Assembly: GCA_023460795.1 (NCBI GenBank)
Contig: JAEWPC010000035.1
Span: 186,001 to 250,000, forward strand
Direction: 5' to 3'
From: Bacillota bacterium
GTDB taxonomy: Bacteria > Bacillota > Bacilli > Paenibacillales > Paenibacillaceae
DNA: 64,000 nt
Shown here: positions 7,062 through 16,562 of the stretch, one piece after another
Numbering within the stretch: position 1 is the stretch's first letter
How the letters are laid out: every line of letters starts with the position of its first letter
Notes under the pieces: model-generated
Told to the model about the DNA's origin: nothing
Seen by the model: only the letters and a program-made list of their open reading frames with translations
The model's database searches: none
Made by a program: the position numbers and the translations under genes

Positions 7062-9122
7062 ATGGCGAACGTATGGATTTTCCTGGGGGTCATGCTGCTG
7101 GGCATCGGCGCTTTCGCGTGGGTCGTGGCCGGGCGCATTCGGCTTATATTGGCAGGCAAGCCCGATGGACGCATGGCGCTGACGCGAGAACAAGCGAAGG
7201 CAGCCGTCGTTCAAGTGTTCGGGCATCGGCGCTTGCTTCAGGATCGGCGAAGCGGAGCGATGCACCTCGTATTGTTCTATGGATTCCTCGTGCTGCAGCT
7301 AGGCGCGTTAGATATCATCGTCAAAGGCTTAAGCGGCCGCTCGCTCCCTGTTGCGGATCGGCCGTGGTTCGGATTGATGCAAGAAATCACGGTGGCGCTC
7401 GTGCTGCTGGCCGTCATGTACGCGGGGTATCGCAGATACGTAAGGCGCTTAAGCCGTCTGCCGCAAGGCTGGAAGCCGGCGCTTGTGCTGATCTGGATTT
7501 CGGCGCTCATGATTTCGGTAGCGCTTACGCTCGCATTCGACCGGCTGAGGGAAGGGCAGGATGCCTCGACGATGGCGCCCTTGTCTTCGCCGCTTGCTTC
7601 GAGCCTTGATGCCGTCCCGGCGAACGTCGGCTACGAATCCGCATGGTGGGCGCATCTCGTCCTGTTGCTTGGTTTTCTCGTCTATGTGCCTTTATCGAAG
7701 CATTTTCACCTGATGACCGCCCCTGTCAATTGGTTGCTTCGGCCGAAAGGGCCTCCGACGATGGCTCCTCTGGATCTCGAAGACGAATCCGCCGAGAAGT
7801 TCGGCATGAACGAGATCGCCGATCTGACGCAATCGACGCGGCTTGATCTGTTCGCCTGCGTGGAATGCGGACGATGCACCGACGTCTGTCCCGCCGCGAA
7901 CACGGACAAAGGGCTGTCCCCGATGCATCTCATGACGAAGCTCCGCGACACGATCCTGAACAAAGGAATGGCGTTTAATCCGGCATTCGCCGCGCCCGCG
8001 CAATCGAACACCGATAACATGGACATTCGCGCGACGATGGCCTGGCAATCCGCAGGGTGGATGCAAAGCACCACGGGATCCGAGCCGTCTCTGATCGGCG
8101 ACGTCGTGACGGAGCAGGAGCTTTGGTCGTGCACGACCTGCCGCGCTTGCGAGGAGCGCTGCCCGGTCGGCAACCGGCAGCTTACGCCTCTGATCGAGAT
8201 GCGTCGATACCTCGTTCTAACCGAAGGACGAATGCCGGCCGAAGCCAAAAGAACGCTGCAGAATATCGACAGGCAGAGCAATCCATGGGGGTTTCCCCGT
8301 CAAGAGAGAGCCGCGTGGATGGAAGCGTTCGCCGCGCGGGAAGGCTGGCGCATTCCGACGATCCGGGACAATCCGAAGCCGGAGTGGCTTTGGTGGGTCG
8401 GCAGCATGGGCGCTTACGACTTGAGAGCGAGGGGAGTGACGTTCGCGTTCGCGCGGCTGCTTCGCGAGGCCGGGGTATCGTTCGCCGTCCTCGGCGCGGA
8501 GGAACGCAATTCGGGCGACACGCCGAGGCGGCTCGGCGACGAATATTTGTTCCAGGAGCTGTGCCGCGGCAACATCGAGACGTTCAAGCGGTACGGGATC
8601 AAGCGCATCGTGACGACTTGCCCGCATACGTACCATCTTTTCCGCAACGAATACCGCGATTTCGGATTCGAGGGGGAGGTGAGGCACCATACGGAGCTGC
8701 TCTCGGAGTTGCTCGAGGCAGGCCGACTGAAGCCGCGTCATGCCGTCGACAAGACGATGACGCTTCACGATTCGTGTTATCTGGCGCGATATAACGGAAT
8801 AACCGAGGCTCCAAGGGCGATTCTGTCCGCGATACCTGGACTGTCGCTCAGCGAGATGGAGAGGTCCGGCAAGAATGGTCTGTGCTGCGGCGCGGGCGGA
8901 GGCCGGATGTGGCTGGAAGAACCGGGGCGCAGAGTGAACGAAGTCAGGACGGCCCAAGCGCTCGGTACGGGTGCGGACGTCGTCGGTTCGTCTTGTCCTT
9001 ATTGCCTGACGATGATGGAGGAAGGGCTGCGGAAGCACGGGGCGGAAGAGCGGATGTCGGCGCTGGACGTGGCGGAGCTGCTGGAGATGTCCGTGTTCCC
9101 TAGACAGAATCGAGAGAGGTGA
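7062..9122 (+). CDS. Membrane (Fe-S)-binding oxidoreductase, YwjF-like; candidate ETF:menaquinone oxidoreductase
   Basis: A 686-residue protein with an N-terminal membrane domain of about five or six helices resembling a NarI-type cytochrome b. Two 4Fe-4S motifs follow (CVECGRCTDVCP near residue 265, CTTCRACEERCP near 358), then two CCG domains (CPHTYHLF, HDSCYLARYNG, LCCGAGGGRMW, SCPYCLTMMEEG). B. subtilis YwjF has this architecture, and related DUF224 proteins (EMO) are known to move electrons from ETF to menaquinone in beta-oxidation; applying that here is inference, supported by etfBA, fadN, fadA and fadE next door. ATG 7062 is chosen over ATG 7005 because GGGGAGAG precedes it. Confidence 0.85.
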   Translation: MANVWIFLGVMLLGIGAFAWVVAGRIRLILAGKPDGRMALTREQAKAAVVQVFGHRRLLQDRRSGAMHLVLFYGFLVLQLGALDIIVKGLSGRSLPVADRPWFGLMQEITVALVLLAVMYAGYRRYVRRLSRLPQGWKPALVLIWISALMISVALTLAFDRLREGQDASTMAPLSSPLASSLDAVPANVGYESAWWAHLVLLLGFLVYVPLSKHFHLMTAPVNWLLRPKGPPTMAPLDLEDESAEKFGMNEIADLTQSTRLDLFACVECGRCTDVCPAANTDKGLSPMHLMTKLRDTILNKGMAFNPAFAAPAQSNTDNMDIRATMAWQSAGWMQSTTGSEPSLIGDVVTEQELWSCTTCRACEERCPVGNRQLTPLIEMRRYLVLTEGRMPAEAKRTLQNIDRQSNPWGFPRQERAAWMEAFAAREGWRIPTIRDNPKPEWLWWVGSMGAYDLRARGVTFAFARLLREAGVSFAVLGAEERNSGDTPRRLGDEYLFQELCRGNIETFKRYGIKRIVTTCPHTYHLFRNEYRDFGFEGEVRHHTELLSELLEAGRLKPRHAVDKTMTLHDSCYLARYNGITEAPRAILSAIPGLSLSEMERSGKNGLCCGAGGGRMWLEEPGRRVNEVRTAQALGTGADVVGSSCPYCLTMMEEGLRKHGAEERMSALDVAELLEMSVFPRQNRER

Positions 9123-9128
9123 TGCGGG

Positions 9129-11474
9129 ATGTGGAACGTACGGAAAGCCGCGGTGATCGGAGCCGGGGTCATGGGTTCGGCGATCGCTGCGCATTTGGCG
9201 AACGCGGGCATCCCATGCTTGCTGCTCGATCTGGAGGGGTTGGCGGCCAGAGGGCTGGCGAAGCTGAAGGACACGAAGCCGGCGGCGCTCTACGATCCGG
9301 CTTTCGCGGCGCGAATAACGCCCGGCGATCTGGACCGGGATTTGGCCCAGCTTGAGAGCTGCGATTGGGTGATCGAAGCGGTGTCGGAGAGGCTCGAGGT
9401 TAAGCATGCGGTATGGACGAAAATAGCGTCGGTCTGGAAGCCGGGCATCGTCGTCAGCAGCAATACGTCGGGCTTATCCATTGAGGCGATCGTCTCGGTG
9501 TGCCAATCCGAAATGCGCGGTCATGCGATGGCGACTCATTTTTTCAATCCGCCGCGATATATGAAGCTCGTTGAAGTCGTACCCTGCGGGGAGACGGGTC
9601 CGACTCTGGTCAAGGAGGTGGCCGCGTTCTGCCGGGACCGGCTCGGCAAAGGGGTCGTCATCGCCAAGGATACGCCCAACTTTATCGCCAACCGGATCGG
9701 CACGTATTCGATTCTAGCTACGTTGAAAGCGATGGAGAAACACGGGCTAACGATCGAGGAGGTGGATGCGGTTACCGGGCCGCTCATGGGGCGCCCGAAA
9801 AGCGCGACGTTCCGCACGCTCGACATCGTCGGGCTGGATACGTTCCTGCACGTGTGCCGCAACGTCCGCGACAACACCGACGACGCGATCGAGGCGGAAG
9901 CTTTCGCGCCGCCTCGGATCGTTGAAGAGCTAGTCGCGCGCGGATGGATCGGAGAGAAGAGCGGCAGCGGGTTTTACCGTAAAGATAAAAGCGCGAAGGA
10001 GGCCGGCGATCGGATTCATGTGCTGGACCCCGCGACCATGACTTATGCCCCAAGGGCAGGGGTGAGCTCGCCGCTCTTGGATGCGGTGAGAATGGCGAAG
10101 GGCACAGCCGGGAAGCTGCAGGCGATCGCGCAGGCGGCGGAAGGCGACCGGCTGGCCGCGTTCGCCCGAGACGTGCTGGAAGCTTCACTGGTGTATGCGG
10201 CCGATAAGCTTGGAGAAATCGCCGACACGGTCACCGAGATCGATGATGCGATGAAGTGGGGGTTCAATTGGGAGCAAGGCCCGTTCGAGACGTGGGACGC
10301 CCTCGGATTGGAGGCGATCGCGAACTCGCTCGAGGAGCGAGGAAGAGCGGTGCCAGCGCCGGTCGCGGCTTTGCTCGAACGTGGAGCGAAGTCCTTCTAC
10401 GCCAAGAAGGACGGCAAGCTTGTCTACTTCGCGAAAGGAGAATATAAGCCGGCGGAAGAGACGCCGGATGCCATATCGCTGCGTCGCTTGAAAGATAGCG
10501 GCAAGATCGTGTTCGCGGGAGACGGAGCCAGCTTGTACGATCTCGGAGACGAGGTGGCTTGCTTGGCGTTCCACTCTCCGAACAATGCGATCGGACCTGG
10601 CGTGCTCGCGGCGATTCGCCGTGCCGTAGAAGAGAGCGACCGGCATTGGCGAGGGCTCGTGCTTGCGAACGAAGGACGCAACTTCTGCGTCGGAGCGAAC
10701 TTGATGCTGTTGTTAATGGAAGCGGAGAACGAGGAATGGGACGAAATCGACCTCATCATCGGAGATTTTCAGAACAGCATGCGCGCGCTGCGGACGTTGG
10801 CACGGCCCGTTGTCGCAGCGCCGCATCGGATGACGCTGGGAGGTGGCGTGGAAGCTTGCTTGCCCGCGGATCGGATCGTGTTCTCCGCGGAGACTTACTT
10901 CGGCCTCGTGGAGACGGGGGTCGGGCTCATTCCGGCGGGAGGAGGTTGCTTGGCCGCAGCAGCGCTCGCGCAAGAGCGGGCGGAGGCGGCGAGCTTGGAT
11001 GACGTTCGCCAGCCGCTGACCGCCTTGTTCGAGACGATCGCCATGGCCAAAGTATCGGATAGCGCCTATCACGCGAAGCGGCTCGGGTACTGGCGTCCCG
11101 GCGATAAAGTCGTCGTGCGCGAAGAGTCGCGGATCGCCGAGGCTAAGCGGACGGTGCTCGAGCTGGATCGGCTCGGATACGCGCCGCAGGGTGGGAACCG
11201 GAAGATCGCCGTAGGCGGGCGGGATGCCGCGGCGGTGCTGAAGCTGGGCGTTCAATCGATGCGTAGAGGGGGTTATATTACCGATTACGACGTGACGATC
11301 GCGAATAAGCTGGCGGGCGTGCTGACCGGCGGAGACGTATCCGCCGGAGCGCTCGTCGACGAGCAAAGGCTGCTCGACTTGGAGCGCGAGGCGTTCCTCA
11401 GCTTATGCGGCGAACGGCTGACGCGCGATCGCATGCGACACATGCTGGCGACGGGCAAGCCGCTGCGGAATTAG
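9129..11474 (+). CDS. fadN: 3-hydroxyacyl-CoA dehydrogenase / enoyl-CoA hydratase (FadN-type)
   Basis: Bifunctional beta-oxidation enzyme of 781 residues, close to B. subtilis FadN. The dehydrogenase half comes first: NAD motif VIGAGVMGSAIAAHLANAG (about 9-27), VSSNTSGLSIEAI and ATHFFNPPRYMKLVEVVP (about 135-152). The hydratase half follows from about residue 465, with NFCVGANL and LGGGVEACL, and the second glutamate in FGLVETGVGLIPAGGG; both catalytic glutamates are present. This domain order is that of FadN and the opposite of proteobacterial FadB. It starts six bases after the YwjF-like gene. The last codon and stop (AAT TAG) form the first bases of a 51-bp repeat array. Confidence 0.94.
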   Translation: MWNVRKAAVIGAGVMGSAIAAHLANAGIPCLLLDLEGLAARGLAKLKDTKPAALYDPAFAARITPGDLDRDLAQLESCDWVIEAVSERLEVKHAVWTKIASVWKPGIVVSSNTSGLSIEAIVSVCQSEMRGHAMATHFFNPPRYMKLVEVVPCGETGPTLVKEVAAFCRDRLGKGVVIAKDTPNFIANRIGTYSILATLKAMEKHGLTIEEVDAVTGPLMGRPKSATFRTLDIVGLDTFLHVCRNVRDNTDDAIEAEAFAPPRIVEELVARGWIGEKSGSGFYRKDKSAKEAGDRIHVLDPATMTYAPRAGVSSPLLDAVRMAKGTAGKLQAIAQAAEGDRLAAFARDVLEASLVYAADKLGEIADTVTEIDDAMKWGFNWEQGPFETWDALGLEAIANSLEERGRAVPAPVAALLERGAKSFYAKKDGKLVYFAKGEYKPAEETPDAISLRRLKDSGKIVFAGDGASLYDLGDEVACLAFHSPNNAIGPGVLAAIRRAVEESDRHWRGLVLANEGRNFCVGANLMLLLMEAENEEWDEIDLIIGDFQNSMRALRTLARPVVAAPHRMTLGGGVEACLPADRIVFSAETYFGLVETGVGLIPAGGGCLAAAALAQERAEAASLDDVRQPLTALFETIAMAKVSDSAYHAKRLGYWRPGDKVVVREESRIAEAKRTVLELDRLGYAPQGGNRKIAVGGRDAAAVLKLGVQSMRRGGYITDYDVTIANKLAGVLTGGDVSAGALVDEQRLLDLEREAFLSLCGERLTRDRMRHMLATGKPLRN

Positions 11475-11671
11475 AGGCCTGTGAGGCCCTTAAATTGGGG
11501 GGAGTGTGGGGTTTCGGCGAATTAGAGGCCTGTGAGGCCCTTAAATCGGGAGGAGTCTTGGGTTTCGGCGAATTAAAGGTCTGCGAAGCCTTTAAAATGG
11601 AGTGAGTGTTGAGTTTCGGAGAATTAGAGGCCTATGAGGCCCTTAAATTGGAGTGATAGCGTAACTTCGGG
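11468..11671. repeat. 51-bp tandem repeat array, four units, starting inside the fadN stop
   Basis: Units start at 11468, 11519, 11570 and 11621 and share GAATTAGAGGCCTGTGAGGC, then CTTAAAT(T/C)GG and GTTTCGG. The first unit's GAATTAG contains the last codon and stop of fadN, so every unit repeats an in-register stop-like TAG or TAA. The third unit is the most diverged. The array fills nearly the whole gap between fadN and fadA. Each unit contains a short GGCC-N5-GGCC dyad. Confidence 0.93.
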
Positions 11672-11696
11672 TTTCTGACCGAAGGGAGGGAACGCG

Positions 11697-12830
11697 ATGA
11701 GAGAAGCGGTGATCGTATCGGCTGTACGTACGGCGGTCGGAAGGGGGAAGAAGGGCGGCTTTGCGAATACGCGACCGGAGGATCTCGGAGCGGCCGTGCT
11801 TCGGGAAGCGGTGGCGCGAGTACCGGGGCTGACGCCGGAGGACGTGGACGACGTCGTTCTCGGTTGCGCGATGCCCGAAGGGGAGCAAGGGCTTAACGTC
11901 GCTCGACATATCGTGCTGCACGCGGGTTTTCCCGTAACGGTTCCCGCGGTCACCGTGAATCGGTTCTGCGCGTCCGGCCTGCAAGCGATCGCCCTAGCGG
12001 CGTCGTACATCGCGACCGGAGGAGCAGAGGTTGTCGTAGCCGGAGGGGTAGAGAGCATGAGCCGGGTCCCTATGACCGGCTTTAAGCTGTCTCCGCATCC
12101 CGAATTGCTGGAGAAATTGCCCGCCGCCTATATGGGAATGGGGCACACGGCGGAGCTCGTAGCGCGAAGGTGCAGGGTGACGAGAGAGATGCAGGACCGG
12201 TTCGCGGCGGAAAGCCATCGGAAAGCGGCTGCCGCAGCGGCTGCCGGGCGGTTCGCGGACGAAATCGTGCCCTTCCGGGGCGTCGCCCAAGACGAGTGCA
12301 TCCGTGTTGACACCACGCTGGAGAAACTGGCGGCGCTTACGCCGTCCTTCGCTCTGAACGGCACCGTAACGGCGGGCAACTCTTCTCCTTATAGCGACGG
12401 AGCGGCTGCTCTCGTTCTGATGAGCAGAGAGAGAGCGGAGCAACTGGGTGTCCGGCCGCTCGCGGCTTTCCGCGCTTACGCGGTAGCGGGAATTCAACCG
12501 GAGGTGATGGGACTCGGTCCGATCGAGGCGGTGCCTAAAGCGTTGCGACAGGCGGGTATCGGCTCGGAGCAAGTATCGCTATGGGAAATCAACGAGGCGT
12601 TCGCGGCGCAGTGCGTTCCCGTGATCGATAGGCTCGAGATCGATCCGGAGCTCGTCAACGTGAACGGCGGGGCGATCGCGCTCGGTCATCCGCTAGGCTG
12701 CACCGGCGCCAAATTGACGGTAACGCTGCTGCACGAGCTGCATCGGTTAGGCGGCGGATACGGGGTCGTAACGATGTGCATCGGAGGGGGGATGGGCGCG
12801 GCAGGCGTATTCGAAACGTTACAGCAATAA
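11697..12830 (+). CDS. fadA: Acetyl-CoA C-acyltransferase (thiolase), FadA-type
   Basis: Last step of the beta-oxidation cycle, cleaving 3-ketoacyl-CoA with CoA. At 377 residues it has thiolase length, with all catalytic residues: nucleophile Cys91 in NRFCASGLQA, His331 in GGAIALGHPLGCTGAKL and Cys361 in CIGGGMGAAGVFE. VESMSRVPM and WEINEAFAAQ are also conserved. A ribosome site GGGAGGG precedes the ATG. It follows fadN after a 220-base repeat-filled gap and precedes fadE by 30 bases. Confidence 0.94.
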   Translation: MREAVIVSAVRTAVGRGKKGGFANTRPEDLGAAVLREAVARVPGLTPEDVDDVVLGCAMPEGEQGLNVARHIVLHAGFPVTVPAVTVNRFCASGLQAIALAASYIATGGAEVVVAGGVESMSRVPMTGFKLSPHPELLEKLPAAYMGMGHTAELVARRCRVTREMQDRFAAESHRKAAAAAAAGRFADEIVPFRGVAQDECIRVDTTLEKLAALTPSFALNGTVTAGNSSPYSDGAAALVLMSRERAEQLGVRPLAAFRAYAVAGIQPEVMGLGPIEAVPKALRQAGIGSEQVSLWEINEAFAAQCVPVIDRLEIDPELVNVNGGAIALGHPLGCTGAKLTVTLLHELHRLGGGYGVVTMCIGGGMGAAGVFETLQQ

Positions 12831-12860
12831 AACGGCACCGGGATAAGGAGGTGGCTCGCG

Positions 12861-14639
12861 ATGGCTGCGCAGATATGGGGAGGCGGAAGATTTATCGTGG
12901 AGGATGCCGATCCGAAGCACGTCGTGACGCCCGAAGACTTCACGGAGGAACAGCGGATGCTGGCGGACACCGTGCGCGCGTTCGTCGAACGGGACGTCGC
13001 TCCGCACGACGAAGCGATCGAGAAGCTCGACTACGAACTAACCGTCCAGCTGATGCGCAAGGCGGGAGAGATCGGCGTGCTCGGAGCGGACGTGCCGGAA
13101 ACGTACGGGGGGCTAGGCCTCGACAAAGTGAGCACGACGCTATTGTCGGAGACGCTGTCGCCGGCTTCGTCGTTTGCTCTGACGATAGGCGCTCATACCG
13201 GGATCGGCACGCTGCCGATCGTGTTCTTCGGAACGAATGAGCAGAAGGAACGTTGGTTGCCGGATTTGGCGGCGGGAGCTCGCATCGCGGCTTATTGCCT
13301 GACGGAGCCGGGGTCGGGCTCGGACGCCCTCGGCGCCCGGACGACCGCGGTGTTGTCGGAGGACGGATCGCATTATGTGCTGAACGGCTCTAAGCAATAT
13401 ATTACGAATGCAGGCTTCGCGGACGTGTTCATCGTCTATGCCAAAGTGGACGGCGCGCATTTCAGCGCGTTTATCGTCGAGCGCGATACGCCGGGCTTCT
13501 CCGTCGGCCCGGAGGAGCGCAAGATGGGCATTAAAGGATCTTCAACGAGACCGCTGTTTTTCGAGGATGCGCCCGTCCCCGTTAACCAACTGCTCGGCGA
13601 GGTAGGCAAAGGGCATCTGATCGCGTTCAATGTGCTTAACATCGGCCGGTTCAAGCTGGCCGCCGGCTGTCTCGGCGGCATGAAGGAAGCGATCAAGCTC
13701 TCTTCCGCCTATGCGAATACGCGCAAGCAATTCGGCAAGCCGATATCGGCGTTCCCGCTTGTCGCGGCGAAGCTGGCGGACATGAATACGCTCGCGTTCG
13801 TGACCGAAAGCATGGTCTACCGAACGGCAGGCCTCATCGACGATGCGTTGGCGAACGCCAACCTTAACCACTCTGACGGCGGGATCGAGGTGGCCAAGGC
13901 CGTCGCCGAATATACCCTGGAATGCTCCATCAACAAAGTATTCGCCTCCGAGGCGATGGACCGCATCGTCGACGAAGGCGTTCAAATTCACGGCGGCTGC
14001 GGCTATATCCAGGAATATAAAATCGAACGCTTATACCGCGATTCGCGGATTAACCGGATATTCGAAGGGACGAACGAAATCAATCGGCTGCTCATTCCGG
14101 CTACGCTCATCAGACGGGCGCTTAAAGGCGAGCTGCCGCTGATCGCCAAGGCGCAGGAGGTTCAGAAAGAGCTGCTCAACCCGACGCTTGCGAACCTCCC
14201 CAAGGCAGGTCCGCTGGCTAAACAGACGGCGATCGTGTCGGCGCTCAAAAAAGTTTTCCTGATGGTAGGAGGTCTCGCCATTCAGACGCACGGGCTGCGA
14301 ATGGATCGCGAGCAAGAGATCGTCGCATCGCTCGCGGACGCCATGATCGAGCTGTACGCGCTCGAAAGCGCCTTGCTACGAACCCGTAAGCTGCAGGATC
14401 AACGTCCCGATGAGGCAAGCCTTGCGATCGATATGACGTCGCTGTTCGCCGAAGAGACGCTGGAGAAGGCGGGACAACGGGCGCGGCTGCTCCTCGCGGG
14501 GCTGGCCGCGGGAGAAAATCTCCGCCTGCACTTGTCAGTGTTGAAGCGGTTGCTCAAGTTCGATTCGGGAGACGTAACGGCGCTTCGCAGGCGCATCGCT
14601 TCGCGCGTCATATCGGCCGAGCAATATGTCGGATTCTAA
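12861..14639 (+). CDS. fadE: Acyl-CoA dehydrogenase (FadE-type)
   Basis: FAD enzyme that introduces the 2,3 double bond into acyl-CoA and passes electrons to ETF. The 592 residues match B. subtilis FadE and exceed short-chain dehydrogenases (about 380); the extra C-terminal domain (from about 430) is that of very-long-chain enzymes. Conserved points are LTEPGSGSDALGARTTA, the KQYITNAGFADVFIVYAK strand, CLGGMKEAIKLSSAYANTRKQFGKPI, IHGGCGYIQEY and RINRIFEGTNEINRLLI near residue 400, whose FEGTNE glutamate is the expected base. AAGGAGG precedes the ATG. Confidence 0.94.
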   Translation: MAAQIWGGGRFIVEDADPKHVVTPEDFTEEQRMLADTVRAFVERDVAPHDEAIEKLDYELTVQLMRKAGEIGVLGADVPETYGGLGLDKVSTTLLSETLSPASSFALTIGAHTGIGTLPIVFFGTNEQKERWLPDLAAGARIAAYCLTEPGSGSDALGARTTAVLSEDGSHYVLNGSKQYITNAGFADVFIVYAKVDGAHFSAFIVERDTPGFSVGPEERKMGIKGSSTRPLFFEDAPVPVNQLLGEVGKGHLIAFNVLNIGRFKLAAGCLGGMKEAIKLSSAYANTRKQFGKPISAFPLVAAKLADMNTLAFVTESMVYRTAGLIDDALANANLNHSDGGIEVAKAVAEYTLECSINKVFASEAMDRIVDEGVQIHGGCGYIQEYKIERLYRDSRINRIFEGTNEINRLLIPATLIRRALKGELPLIAKAQEVQKELLNPTLANLPKAGPLAKQTAIVSALKKVFLMVGGLAIQTHGLRMDREQEIVASLADAMIELYALESALLRTRKLQDQRPDEASLAIDMTSLFAEETLEKAGQRARLLLAGLAAGENLRLHLSVLKRLLKFDSGDVTALRRRIASRVISAEQYVGF

Positions 14640-14651
14640 GGAGCGATCCTC

Positions 14652-16319
14652 ATGAGCGAGACGAACGACAAGCTTTGGCTCCGCTATTATCCGCTGGACG
14701 TACCGCTGACGACGACGTACCCGAAGACGAACCTCGCGCAGCTGCTGCTGCAGACGGCCGCCGACTATCCGCGCCATGAGGCGATGGATTTCATGGGACG
14801 GACGACGACTTATGCCGAGCTGCTGGCGCAATGCCGAAGAATGGCCTATTCGCTTCAAGCGATGGGAATCGCCAAGGGCGATCGGGTGGCGATCATGCTC
14901 CCGAACTGCCCGCAAGCGGTTATTGCCTATTATGGCGCGTTAATGGCCGGCGCGACGGTCGTGCAGACGAACCCGTTGTACACGGTAAGGGAGCTGCACG
15001 CGCAGTTGATGGACTCTGGCGCCCGCGTGCTCGTTGTCCTCGATTTGCTCATGCCTCGAGTGCAGGAAGCCAGGAAGGAGACGCAGCTGGAGCGTATCGT
15101 CGTCACTTCGCTGGCGGACGCGCTCCCTTTTCCGAAAAGCTGGCTGTACCCGATCAAGAGACGCCGGGAACACCCGAAGCTCAAAGTCGATTACGGCGAT
15201 TCCGGCGTCGTTCGGTGGACTCGCTGGCTGCGTCAAGGCAAGGAGACGCCGGTATGCGAAGAAGTGGACGCGCAGCGCGACGTCGCGATGCTTCAATATA
15301 CGGGAGGGACGACCGGAGCGCCGAAAGGCGTCATGCTTACGCACGCGAACTTGCTGGCGAACACGATGCAGGCTGCGGCGTGGTGCACGGGTTTACGGCG
15401 AGGCAAGGAGAGGTACTTGGCCGCGCTGCCGCTGTTTCATGTGTTCGGAATGACCGTATTGCTTAATCAAAGCGTCTACCAGGCAGGCTCGCTCGTTCTC
15501 GTGCCGAGATTTAATGTGGCGATGGTTCTCGATACGATTCGCCGTCGGAAGCCGACGGTGTTCCCGGGAGCTCCGACGATGTACATCGCGCTGCTGAACG
15601 CTCCTGGGTTGGAGATTACGGACCTTAGCTCGATTAATCTGTGCGTAAGCGGAGCGGCGCCGTTGCCGCGGGAAGTGCAGGAGCGATTCGAACAGCTGTC
15701 CGGCGGCAGGTTAATCGAAGGCTACGGCCTAACGGAAGCGTCTCCCGTGACCCATTGCAATCCGATCCGGGGACGACGCAAGAACGGGACGATCGGGGTG
15801 CCGCTTCCCGATACGGATGCGCGCATCGTCGGCCAAGACAGCCTTGATCCGTTGCCGATCGGAGAGCTGGGCGAGCTTGCGGTCAAAGGTCCGCAGGTCA
15901 TGGCCGGTTACTGGGGCAAACCCGAGGACACCGCGGCGGCCCTGCAGGACGGTTGGTTGCGAACCGGGGATCTCGGCACGATGGACGAGGACGGATTTTT
16001 CACGATTATGGACCGGATGAAGGACGTGATTATCGCCGGAGGCTTTAACGTATACCCGAGAGAAGTCGAGGAAGTGCTGTTCGAGCATCCGGCGATCAAG
16101 GAAGCAGCCGTATTAGGCGTTCCCGACGAATACCGGGGCGAGACAGTCAAAGCGTATATCGTGCTCAAGGACGGCTGGCAAGCTTCGCCCATGCAGCTCG
16201 ATCGTTGGTGCCGCGACCGTCTGGCCGCCTATAAAGTGCCCAAAGAATACGAGTATCGGACCAGCCTCCCCCTATCGATCATCGGCAAAGTATTGAGGCG
16301 GAAACTAAAAGGCGAGTAA
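14652..16319 (+). CDS. lcfA: Long-chain-fatty-acid--CoA ligase
   Basis: Activates fatty acids to acyl-CoA with ATP, feeding the fad enzymes encoded just upstream. The 555 residues belong to the ANL adenylate-forming family: P-loop-like YTGGTTGAPKGVMLTH (about 216-231), LPLFHVFGMT, GYGLTEASPVTHCNP (about 356), the hinge GWLRTGDLGTMDEDGFFTIMDR and the C-terminal FNVYPREVEEVL. It starts 12 bases after fadE with GGAGCGATCCTC before the ATG, so the two are co-transcribed. Its final codons GAG TAA form the first bases of a 42-bp duplication. Confidence 0.93.
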   Translation: MSETNDKLWLRYYPLDVPLTTTYPKTNLAQLLLQTAADYPRHEAMDFMGRTTTYAELLAQCRRMAYSLQAMGIAKGDRVAIMLPNCPQAVIAYYGALMAGATVVQTNPLYTVRELHAQLMDSGARVLVVLDLLMPRVQEARKETQLERIVVTSLADALPFPKSWLYPIKRRREHPKLKVDYGDSGVVRWTRWLRQGKETPVCEEVDAQRDVAMLQYTGGTTGAPKGVMLTHANLLANTMQAAAWCTGLRRGKERYLAALPLFHVFGMTVLLNQSVYQAGSLVLVPRFNVAMVLDTIRRRKPTVFPGAPTMYIALLNAPGLEITDLSSINLCVSGAAPLPREVQERFEQLSGGRLIEGYGLTEASPVTHCNPIRGRRKNGTIGVPLPDTDARIVGQDSLDPLPIGELGELAVKGPQVMAGYWGKPEDTAAALQDGWLRTGDLGTMDEDGFFTIMDRMKDVIIAGGFNVYPREVEEVLFEHPAIKEAAVLGVPDEYRGETVKAYIVLKDGWQASPMQLDRWCRDRLAAYKVPKEYEYRTSLPLSIIGKVLRRKLKGE

Positions 16320-16397
16320 AGTCGAGCCCGACGAAGATTCAAGTTAATCAAGGGTGAGTAAAGTCGAGCCCGACGAAGAGTCAACATAATCAAGGAG
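16314..16397. repeat. 42-bp direct duplication that includes the lcfA stop codon
   Basis: The unit GAGTAAAGTCGAGCCCGACG... starts at 16314, inside lcfA (last Glu codon and TAA), and again at 16356. The copies differ at a few bases near their ends. The second copy therefore repeats the gene's terminal codon and stop outside the gene. Confidence 0.9.
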
Positions 16398-16485
16398 GAG
16401 GAACAATCTTAAGGATTGCTAAAATATGGTTGGAATTCGTTGATGGGCCTGTATAATTTCGCTATACTAAAGCCATGTGGTGCAT

Positions 16486-16508
16486 TTTATATTCGTACGC
16501 TGTATAAT
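16486..16508 (+). promoter_or_regulatory. Possible promoter of the FHA gene
   Basis: A perfect -10 box TATAAT lies at 16503-16508. No good -35 box is visible; TGCATT at 16481 is weak. Other -10-like boxes are upstream (TATAAT at 16452, TATACT at 16463). This supports starting the FHA gene downstream at 16563 rather than within this region. Confidence 0.45.
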
Positions 16509-16562
16509 AAAGAAAGCGTTTACAAATTGTTGAAAAGCCGGATCGGGACGGAGGTGTTCAAG

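Noticed and set aside
8217..9407. 396-codon antisense frame over the YwjF-like gene and fadN
   Set aside because: Shadow of two well-supported genes; no domain and no ribosome site.
11405..11605. 66-codon frame in the fadN-fadA array
   Set aside because: It starts inside fadN in another frame and consists of the repeat units.
16416..16562. Longer N terminus for the FHA protein
   Set aside because: This part contains several -10-like boxes and lacks a ribosome site; GTG 16563 has GGAGG at a normal distance.
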